NCBI GenBank assembly: GCA_026417815.1
Contig: JAOACN010000107.1
Location: forward strand, 1-11,785
Length of the DNA stretch: 11,785 bases
Direction of reading: 5' to 3'
Source: Chloroflexaceae bacterium
GTDB taxonomy: Bacteria > Chloroflexota > Chloroflexia > Chloroflexales > Chloroflexaceae
Made by a program: the position numbers and the translations under genes. A model generated the notes under the pieces. That model saw only the letters and a program-made list of their open reading frames with translations, did not search any database and was not told the origin of the DNA. Position 1 is the stretch's first letter, and every line of letters begins with the position of its first letter. Shown here one piece after another: positions 6,557-11,785 of the stretch.

Positions 6557-6754
6557 GGCTACACCGCCTCTCAGGTGTAGGGTTTTTCGAGGGAGAAGAG
6601 GTTTTCGGCATTCCAATGCGCTTGCGATCCTCACCCCCCTGCCCCCCTCTCCACCTACGGTGGAGAGGGGGGAGTTGGGCGTCCCGATGCCTCAGGTGGC
6701 GTTGTGACGCGAGGATGTGCCGAAAAACCCTACACCTGAGAAGGCTACACCGCC
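6557..6754. mobile_element. MITE-like element 3 (6569-6741) with 12-bp direct repeats
   Basis: A perfect 21-bp inverted repeat bounds this unit: 6569-6589 and 6721-6741, outer end TCTCAGGTGTAGGG. The identical 12-mer GGCTACACCGCC flanks it at 6557-6568 and 6743-6754, abutting on the left and one base away on the right. That is the expected signature of insertion with target duplication. The interior contains a 14-bp GC-rich stem (6642-6655 with 6659-6672, TAC loop) and no gene. Duplications of 10-13 bp are known from the IS4 family, but that link is only a suggestion. Confidence 0.7.
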
Positions 6755-6763
6755 CGATTGATC

Positions 6764-6786
6764 ATGTTTCATTGGCAATGAAACAT
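6764..6786. promoter_or_regulatory. AT-rich palindrome, operator candidate
   Basis: ATGTTTCATTG (6764-6774) and CAATGAAACAT (6776-6786) are perfect 11-bp arms around a single central base. Its base composition contrasts with the surrounding GC-rich DNA. It ends 98 bp before the metallophosphoesterase start. TetR-type repressors bind palindromes of this general form, but no such regulator is encoded here. The rest of 6755-6884 shows nothing further that I can support. Confidence 0.45.
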
Positions 6787-6884
6787 AGGGAGTCTGGGGC
6801 TTGCCCTCAATGCATCAGCCCTGACCCGAAACCCACCGCCGGAGGCGAACGTCGCATCAACTGTAGCGGTAGCCAGTACACTCG

Positions 6885-7532
6885 ATGCAAATCCTGACCG
6901 TCAGCGACGAGGTCGTCCCCGCGATCTACAGCCTGAACATTAAACAACGCTTCGGCGCGATCGCGATGGTCCTCGGCTGTGGCGATCTGCCCTATTATTA
7001 TGTCGAGTTTATCGTGAGCATGCTGAGCGTGCCCTGCTTCTACGTCCACGGCAACCACGACGCGCCGGAGTTGCAAGCCAACGGCGCCTTGCTCCACGAA
7101 GCGCGCGGTGCGGTCAACCTGGAGGGACGCGGTGTATACCACGCGGGACTGCTGATCGCCGGGTTAGGGGGCTCGATCCGTTACAAGCCCGAGGGCGCCA
7201 ATATGTACACCCAGGCCGAAATGATGCGCCGCGTCTGGCGGCTGGTTCCCTGGATGCTGCTCAACCGCGCGCGCTTCGGGCGCTACCTCGACATCCTGAT
7301 CACCCACGCTCCGCCCTTCGGCATCCACAACGGTCCCGATTATGCCCACCAGGGCTTCCGGGCCTTCCTCTGGTTGATGGACCGCTTCCACCCGCGCTAC
7401 CTGATCCACGGGCACATCCACCTCGCCTATGGCTACCACAACGAGGTTGAAACGGTCTACGGGCAAACGCGGGTCATCAATACGGCTGGCTACCGCGTGC
7501 TGGAGATCGCCGCGGAATCCCGCCTGAGGTGA
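6885..7532 (+). CDS. Calcineurin-like metallophosphoesterase
   Basis: The 215-residue protein has the metal-binding motifs of the superfamily: LGCGDLP (Asp34), GNHD (residues 56-59), an ITHAPPFG His and a GHIH motif in HGHIHLAYG. It would hydrolyse a phosphomono- or diester using two metal ions; it has no signal peptide and is probably cytoplasmic. The first motif, normally DxH, reads SDEV: Asp8 is kept but the His position is Val10, with Glu9 beside it. This may be a feature of a subfamily rather than a loss of function. The ATG at 6885 has no convincing ribosome binding site, yet downstream starts would remove motif I. The gene stands alone between MITE-like element 3 and the ParB-like gene. 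The substrate is unknown. Confidence 0.85.
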   Translation: MQILTVSDEVVPAIYSLNIKQRFGAIAMVLGCGDLPYYYVEFIVSMLSVPCFYVHGNHDAPELQANGALLHEARGAVNLEGRGVYHAGLLIAGLGGSIRYKPEGANMYTQAEMMRRVWRLVPWMLLNRARFGRYLDILITHAPPFGIHNGPDYAHQGFRAFLWLMDRFHPRYLIHGHIHLAYGYHNEVETVYGQTRVINTAGYRVLEIAAESRLR

Positions 7533-7609
7533 ACGCAGGCCCTGCGCCGGCGGGGCTGGGAGGGTCACGCTATACGTCCTGCGGGAGGTTCAGGAGAGCG
7601 CCGCCCGCC

Positions 7610-7633
7610 CAGGAACATCCTTCTCCGTTCCTG
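7610..7633 (+). terminator. Weak hairpin after the metallophosphoesterase gene
   Basis: CAGGAAC (7610-7616) pairs with GTTCCTG (7627-7633) over a 10-nt loop, 78 nt after the stop. The terminator role is tentative. Confidence 0.25.
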
Positions 7634-7681
7634 TCGTTGCGCCGCGCAGCCGCATGAAAGTTGATAACGCAACAATGAACC

Positions 7682-7710
7682 TTGCAAGTATTGGCGCTCT
7701 GTGCTACCCT
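7682..7710 (+). promoter_or_regulatory. Candidate promoter of the ParB-like gene
   Basis: TTGCAA (7682-7687) and TACCCT (7705-7710) are spaced by 17 nt. This would give a leader of about 90 nt before the ATG at 7808. The -10 match is poor, so this is moderate evidence at best. Confidence 0.35.
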
Positions 7711-7807
7711 TGCACCGAGGGATGAAGGAACCAGAGCGGCTACGGAGGTTCGTCACCGTTCGACCAACCAATCCACAGCGTGGTGCGACGTGGCCAGGAG
7801 CATACCT

Positions 7808-8713
7808 ATGTCCTGGATCGGTCAGATCACCCGCGATGACTTCAACCGGGCGCGGCGCAAGGCCTTCCTCGGCCAGGTGCTGGCCCTGCTGACTCGCGCG
7901 CCCAACGACCTGCTCCCCTTTGAGGATGTGCGCGCCCGCCTCAACGTGCGTGGCCAGCACCATCTCGGCCTCCAGATGGCGCCCCTCGACCATATCATTG
8001 GCAGCGAAGGGCGCTATGCCGACTTCGACCGGCGGTTCGCCCCCCGCAGCGAAGCCACAAAACAGCGCTGGCTATCGGTGGATCGCGCCCACCGCGAGGC
8101 GCGCGGCCTGCCCCCGGTCGAGTTGTACAAACTCGGCGATGTCTTCTTTGTCAGGGACGGCCACCACCGCATCTCGGTGGCACGCCTGCAAGGCCAGCGC
8201 GAGATTGAGGCCGTGGTGACCGAACTGGTGGTTGACGTGCCCCTCGCGCCCGATCTGAGCCTGCGCGACCTGCTGTTGAAGGAGGAGTACAGCGACTTTC
8301 TGGAGTGGACCGGCCTGGCCGATCTGCGCCCCGACCAGCGTATCGAGTTCAGTGAACCGGGCGGCTATCTGGACCTGGTCGCCCACATTAATGCCCATCG
8401 CTACTTCATGGGCCAGGAGGCGGGCCGCGAGATTACTCGCGAAGAGGCCGTTGGTTCATGGTACGACCGGGTCTATCTGCCGGTCGTGCAGATTATTCGT
8501 GAGACACGGGCGCTGGAGGCTTTCCCGGGGCGCACCGAGGCCGATCTCTACCAATGGATCATGCACCACCGCTGGCGCCTGCGCGAGCGTACCGGCGGCG
8601 CCGATCCGGGGCCACTCGTGGCAACGGAGGACTATGTGCGGCTCTTCGGGCAGCGCGGCCTCATCGCCTTCGCTGGGCGGCTACTACGAGGGAACGGCGC
8701 GGCCCCGACGTGA
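7808..8713 (+). CDS. ParB/Srx-superfamily domain protein (DUF4032-like)
   Basis: The protein has 301 residues from the ATG at 7808, which follows AGGAG by 7 nt; an open frame back to 7682 overlaps the candidate promoter and lacks conserved sequence. The N-terminal half reads RRKAFLGQVLALL, then HLGLQMAPLDHIIGSEGRYADFDRRFAPR, then ELYKLGDVFFVRDGHHRISVARLQG. The 'I-GS-R-DFDR' stretch and the DGHHR motif match the ParB N-terminal/sulfiredoxin-like fold, in which the GH(H)R motif contributes to nucleotide binding. The C-terminal half is mostly helical, unrecognised, and rich in Trp, Arg and Tyr. It has no helix-turn-helix and no ParA partner nearby, so it is not a canonical chromosome-partition ParB. 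The role is unknown. The gene is monocistronic and ends in a strong hairpin. Confidence 0.75.
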   Translation: MSWIGQITRDDFNRARRKAFLGQVLALLTRAPNDLLPFEDVRARLNVRGQHHLGLQMAPLDHIIGSEGRYADFDRRFAPRSEATKQRWLSVDRAHREARGLPPVELYKLGDVFFVRDGHHRISVARLQGQREIEAVVTELVVDVPLAPDLSLRDLLLKEEYSDFLEWTGLADLRPDQRIEFSEPGGYLDLVAHINAHRYFMGQEAGREITREEAVGSWYDRVYLPVVQIIRETRALEAFPGRTEADLYQWIMHHRWRLRERTGGADPGPLVATEDYVRLFGQRGLIAFAGRLLRGNGAAPT

Positions 8714-8740
8714 AACGAGGCGCCGTATGGAAGGGTTGAA

Positions 8741-8775
8741 AGGAGCGTGGGGCAACCTGGTTGCCCTACGCTCCT
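8741..8775. terminator. Bidirectional hairpin of the GGGGnAACC palindrome family
   Basis: The arms 8741-8757 and 8759-8775 form a 17-bp stem with a single wobble position around one central base; the core is GGGGCAACC-T-GGTTGCCC. It lies between the convergent ParB-like and secreted-protein genes and could stop transcription from both sides. The remaining sequence to 8870 contains a short GAGGGC/GCCCTC dyad and no gene. Confidence 0.6.
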
Positions 8776-8870
8776 GCTCACCGCGAGGGCGCGGGCGGCC
8801 CTCCTGTTTGAAAGGGATCTGGCGGAGTCTGGTTTCCCTCAACCCTGCTCGATGAGCATCGGCAATCGCC

Positions 8871-9746
8871 CTACGGCACCCCCGGCCCGGTCACGATGAA
8901 GGCCCCGACCCCGGTAATGTCGCTGCGCTCGCCATGGGCGACCAGGCTGTAGAAGCCAGGGGCCAGCTCTCCCGTTCCGAAGACGATGCGGATACGGCCC
9001 GCCCCGTCGGCGGTGGTGGTGATGTCGAGCGGTACGACGTCGGTCTCCGTGTTCAACCAGGTCACGATCTCTTCGCCAGGCGAGAAGAAATCGCCGGTGA
9101 ACACGTGGGCGGTACCGGGCGGCCCTCGGTCGGGGGATACGCTGAGGTTGAAGACACCTCCGACGCCTTCCTCTTCGTTGCGAATGATTTCCACCTGCAC
9201 CAGACCGGTGCGGCAGTTACGCGCCGGGCACTCGAAGGTTGCGTAGAGGGGGATACGGTCGCCAATTGGCGCATCGCGGCGCACGAAGAAGTTGATCCGC
9301 CCGGTGCGGGTTTCGCCCGGCGCGACATTGTTGACCCGTACCGTCACGCGCGTATCGTCGAAGCTGACCTGCGCATCGCCAGGCGCAAGGGCGGTTTCGG
9401 TAAAGATCGTCAGGCGTGAGGAGTAGAAGAGACTGACCAGGGTTGACGGGGCCACGATCCGATCGACGTTGGCCAGGCGAAACTCCACCGACAGAATGGT
9501 TGCCCGCTGCACCTGCTGGAGCGGCACCGGGCGCAGGGTGAGCTGAACATTGGCTCGCGGGCGGCTGACCACAGGGAGAAACACGATCTGTCCCCCACCC
9601 TGTTGGGGGAGCGCTTCATCACCCACCGGCCCCGCGGTCGGCCCTTCCTGGGCCACGGCAGGGAGCGTTCCCAGCAACGCTGCCAGCAGCGCCACGAGCA
9701 ACGCGACCCGGCCAATCCTTCCCTTGCGACAATCTGCTTGCTTCAT
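8871..9746 (-). CDS. Secreted two-domain beta-sandwich protein with FLPVV motif
   Basis: The protein has 291 residues; the ATG at 9746 is preceded by GGGAG at a good distance. Residues 1-33 form a signal peptide (RIGRVALLVALLAALLGTL, cleavage near AVAQ). A short Gly/Gln-rich spacer leads to IVFLPVVSRP at about residue 54; I recall such (Y/F)LPxV motifs near the mature N-terminus of Chloroflexia exoproteins. Domain 1 (about 65-185) looks like an Ig-like/DUF11-type beta sandwich with a Cys pair, ECPARNC. Domain 2 (about 195-288) has the pattern FSPGEEIVTWLN...DGAGRIRIVFGTGELAPGFYSLVAHG, an Ig-like module. There is no transmembrane or sorting signal at the C-terminus. The gene is on the strand of the sortase, but a strong hairpin separates them. 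The function is not known. Confidence 0.75.
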   Translation of the reverse strand: MKQADCRKGRIGRVALLVALLAALLGTLPAVAQEGPTAGPVGDEALPQQGGGQIVFLPVVSRPRANVQLTLRPVPLQQVQRATILSVEFRLANVDRIVAPSTLVSLFYSSRLTIFTETALAPGDAQVSFDDTRVTVRVNNVAPGETRTGRINFFVRRDAPIGDRIPLYATFECPARNCRTGLVQVEIIRNEEEGVGGVFNLSVSPDRGPPGTAHVFTGDFFSPGEEIVTWLNTETDVVPLDITTTADGAGRIRIVFGTGELAPGFYSLVAHGERSDITGVGAFIVTGPGVP

Positions 9747-9856
9747 GGCTCAACTCCCTGGCTATGGACGCTCCGGCAACCCGACTGCGGACCTACCTCT
9801 ACTTTGTCGCTTTGCCGCTGGCGGGGGTTGCGGGGGCCGCAGGCCCCGAGGATCTT

Positions 9857-9901
9857 CCCTTCCTGGTGGGGCGCGGCTAAGCCGCGCCCCACCAGGAAGG
9901 G
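9857..9901 (-). terminator. 22-bp perfect palindrome after the sortase gene
   Basis: The arms 9857-9878 and 9880-9901 are perfectly complementary around one base, with core GTGGGGCGCGGCT-A-AGCC. It begins 16 bp past the sortase stop codon, in the right place for a terminator. A smaller GGGGCC/GGCCCC dyad lies just upstream near 9832-9847. No T-tract is present. Confidence 0.6.
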
Positions 9902-9917
9902 GAAAGCCTGGACGGAA

Positions 9918-11111
9918 CTACGACCGCCTCGGCTCCGCAATGACGGCCAGGCGTTCGGTGAAATCAACCACGGTGCCGCCGACAACGATGCTGTCACCGG
10001 TGCAGGAGATGATCGTCACCACTTCGCGGCCCTGCGGAAAGAGCAACTCGATCTGTTCGGGAGCGACGCGCAGTTGCTGCGTCACCACGTACTCGTGGCG
10101 CTGGCCCGAGGCATCGTACAGGACCACCTCCGCCCCCACGCCCACCTCGCGCAGGCGCGCAAACGGCGCCGGGATGTGCGGCCGCGCTATGAACGGCAGC
10201 ACGTGCCCCCAGAGGACGATGTTCTCACCCTCGCCGGGCATGGCGCTGCCGCTGAACCAGCCAACGTCGTGATCGGGAACCACGAACGCGCCGGTCTCAT
10301 CGGCGCCCACCGGCACGGTGGCAACTTCCAGGCCGATCGCCGGGATGGCCAGGCGCGTCGGCGGGCTGAGGGAGGCCGCAGGAGCGGGGGCCGGTTCGGG
10401 CGCGAGTGCCGCCAGCGCGGCGCCCGGCGGGTCAATCGCTACCGGCGCAGCCTCACGACCGAGGAGCCCGCGCAGCACCAGGGCCTCGGCGATCTCGGGG
10501 TGCAACTCGAAGCGCGCGCGCTCGAACCACTGCACAACGTAAGTGTTCCCATCGGCCAGTTGCTCGGTGCGGGGCGGCGTGAGGGGTAGACCGTACAACG
10601 CCAGGCTCTCGCGTTCGGTCACCGCGCCATCACCGTCAAAATCTGCGCCGCCAGCGAGCCAGGCCGCGAGGAACTCGCCACAGACGCTCAACCCGGTTTC
10701 GGCAAAGGTGCGGCACTCGCCGACCATCGTCGTACTGGCGACCACCCGGGTGGGGGCGTGGCGCGCCAGGGCCTCCGCGCCCACGCGACCCATCAGCGCG
10801 TCGTAGGGGTAGGGCAGGTCGGGGTGCAATTCGATCCGCGCCCGTTCAAACCACTGGAGCATCACCACGCGGCCTTCGATCACCTCCGGCTGCACGCCGG
10901 TGATCGGAAAGCCAAACACCATCAAGCCCCCGCCCCGTTCCCACACCTCGCGGATCCGGCCGTCAATGCAGTAGCCGGTTTCAGCGAAGCAGGCCGGCGC
11001 CAGGGCCTGCGGCAGCGGCGCCGCTCTGCCAACACTCGCGGCGATCCACCAGGCTGCCAGGGCCAGCAGCGGCGCCAAAGCTCCTATGGATAGGTAGCGT
11101 CTCACAATCAT
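9918..11111 (-). CDS. Sortase with two N-terminal LGFP-like modules and an EF-hand loop
   Basis: The protein has 397 residues from the ATG at 11111, chosen because it places a signal peptide/anchor at the N-terminus; no clear ribosome binding site is seen and the frame is open to 11210. Two modules follow (about residues 41-115 and 133-220), each with AETG, a Trp helix, a (F/L)GxP(I/L)T turn and QWFERAR(I/F)ELHP. Module 2 contains the loop DFDGDGAVTERE (157-168), a complete EF-hand calcium site by pattern. After an Ala/Pro linker comes the sortase domain (about 251-393), with His303 in LWGH, Cys370 in TIISCTGD and Arg387 in TERLAV. This resembles the smaller class D/E/F sortases, which cleave LPxTG-like signals outside the membrane. 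It lies downstream of a gene encoding such a signal. The sortase call is strong. Confidence 0.9.
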   Translation of the reverse strand: MIVRRYLSIGALAPLLALAAWWIAASVGRAAPLPQALAPACFAETGYCIDGRIREVWERGGGLMVFGFPITGVQPEVIEGRVVMLQWFERARIELHPDLPYPYDALMGRVGAEALARHAPTRVVASTTMVGECRTFAETGLSVCGEFLAAWLAGGADFDGDGAVTERESLALYGLPLTPPRTEQLADGNTYVVQWFERARFELHPEIAEALVLRGLLGREAAPVAIDPPGAALAALAPEPAPAPAASLSPPTRLAIPAIGLEVATVPVGADETGAFVVPDHDVGWFSGSAMPGEGENIVLWGHVLPFIARPHIPAPFARLREVGVGAEVVLYDASGQRHEYVVTQQLRVAPEQIELLFPQGREVVTIISCTGDSIVVGGTVVDFTERLAVIAEPRRS

Positions 11112-11219
11112 AATGACACGATGATCGCGCACCGGGTCGCCGCAAGGAAACGCAGAAAGCCCTGCCAGTCCGACCCGGTACAGGCAGGACGGCAGGGCCG
11201 CATAATACAACCGGCAACG

Positions 11220-11252
11220 GGGGTATGGGGAAACCAGGTTTCCCCATACCCC
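11220..11252 (-). terminator. 16-bp perfect hairpin of the GGGGnAACC palindrome family
   Basis: GGGGTATGGGGAAACC (11220-11235) is perfectly inverted at 11237-11252 around one base. It lies 65 bp after the stop of the YbaY-like gene and upstream of the sortase gene. Compared with the 8741-8775 copy, core changes on one arm are matched on the other. Apart from this hairpin, the 206-bp gap at 11112-11317 shows nothing I can support. Confidence 0.6.
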
Positions 11253-11317
11253 TGGCGGATAGGAGGACCGCGCCGCCCGGCCCGTTCTTGCGGTGCGCGG
11301 CGCAGCCGCGTGGCGCG

Positions 11318-11785
11318 TCAGGCGGGCACCCGTTCGCCCCGGGGCGCCAGGAAGCGCCGGGTGGCAAACACGGCCAGGGCGCCCAGCAGGGCCAGACCGG
11401 CAATCAGCAGCGGCTGCGTGCCGGTACTGCTGCTTGGCAGGCGCGCAGTCACCAGCGTAATGTTCACATCGCTCACCGGCGCGCCGCCGGTGATCACCCG
11501 GTACACCCGGTTGGTCGTGAAGCGGATCTGACCGCCAACACTGATATTGGCCTGCACCGTGTAGTTCCGGTTCGGATCGATCCGCGCCGGATCATAGGTT
11601 ACCGTATAGCGGAAGGGGGGCTGCGCGTTGTTGGTGGTAAAACGCTGCTCGGCGATCAACGGGCCAGGGCGACCGGCGGTGCCTACCTCGGCGATCTGCA
11701 CCGTCACCACCGCGTTGCCAGGCAAGGCGACCCGTTCGAGCAACGAGAGCGTCCCGGAGACTGCGGCGGGCGTGGTCTGGGCCGC
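11318..11785 (-). CDS. YbaY/YscW-like secreted protein with sortase-type C-terminal signal (5' end beyond window)
   Basis: The frame stays open to the right edge, so the N-terminus is missing; 155 residues are visible. The start at 11743 is only a TTG inside the domain. The visible domain reads VSGTLSLLERVALPGNAVVTVQI...IAEQRFTTN...FRYTVTYDPARIDPNRNYTVQANI...RFTTNRVYRVI. This is the pattern of the YbaY/YscW-type lipoprotein domain (Pfam YscW), a small beta-barrel of unclear role. It is followed by ARLPSSSTG, a hydrophobic span (LLIAGLALLGALAVFA) and a basic tail (TRRFLAPRGER). That order is the layout of a cell-wall sorting signal, though LPSSSTG is two residues longer than LPxTG. The sortase gene is next on the same strand. 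Without the sortase reading, it would simply be a C-terminally anchored membrane protein. Confidence 0.82.
   Translation of the reverse strand, partial: AAQTTPAAVSGTLSLLERVALPGNAVVTVQIAEVGTAGRPGPLIAEQRFTTNNAQPPFRYTVTYDPARIDPNRNYTVQANISVGGQIRFTTNRVYRVITGGAPVSDVNITLVTARLPSSSTGTQPLLIAGLALLGALAVFATRRFLAPRGERVPA

Noticed and set aside
6877..6882. TACACT just before the metallophosphoesterase ATG as a leaderless promoter
   Set aside because: It ends only 2 nt before the ATG, so transcription would begin inside the coding sequence.
9603..10589. 328-residue plus-strand open frame
   Set aside because: It is antisense to the secreted protein and the sortase and spans the intergenic palindrome; no motif supports it.
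1..11785. CRISPR array, tRNA, rRNA or complete transposase gene
   Set aside because: No regularly spaced direct repeats, no tRNA-like cloverleaf or rRNA sequence, and no transposase motifs were seen; the mobile elements reported are non-coding.

Overview
The window is GC-rich DNA that looks like the chromosome of a Chloroflexota bacterium (class Chloroflexia, Roseiflexus/Chloroflexus-like). This is an inference. It rests on a separate cobalamin-binding methylmalonyl-CoA mutase subunit beside a MeaB GTPase, secreted proteins carrying a FLPVV motif, wall enzymes with tandem 'FGxPIT...QYFERARFE' modules, and intergenic GC-rich palindromes. No rRNA or other taxonomic marker is present. The first 19 bases are the Tn5/Nextera mosaic end, so the left edge is a contig end with leftover library adapter.

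Layout. 20-158 (+): C-terminus of a thiolase. 159-382: a strong palindrome, then a 125-bp MITE-like element. 383-1321 (-): membrane-anchored Ala/Pro-rich protein with a DUF2993/LmeA-like C-terminal domain. 1517-2737 (-): secreted L,D-transpeptidase with two N-terminal repeat modules. 2738-3155: divergent regulatory region. 3156-3563 and 3586-4524 (+): methylmalonyl-CoA mutase cobalamin-binding subunit and MeaB, probably one operon. 4682-4922: second MITE-like element, just upstream of a sensor histidine kinase (4981-6480, +) with no response regulator in view. 6481-6884: a terminator-like hairpin, a third MITE-like element and an AT-rich palindrome, leading to a metallophosphoesterase (6885-7532, +). 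7808-8713 (+): ParB/Srx-like domain protein. 8871-9746, 9918-11111 and 11318 to the right edge (all -): a secreted two-domain protein, a sortase whose N-terminus carries the same repeat modules as the L,D-transpeptidase, and a YbaY-like secreted protein ending in a sortase-type C-terminal signal.

How the genes fit together. The thiolase, mutase subunit and MeaB belong to acyl-CoA and propionyl/methylmalonyl-CoA metabolism. Most of the rest concerns the cell surface. Two unrelated wall-acting enzymes, the transpeptidase and the sortase, share tandem modules, which suggests a common wall-targeting domain. The sortase lies immediately downstream of a plausible substrate gene. Three unrelated short non-coding elements with terminal inverted repeats and flanking direct repeats, plus a family of covarying hairpins at gene 3' ends, make the intergenic DNA unusually rich in structure.
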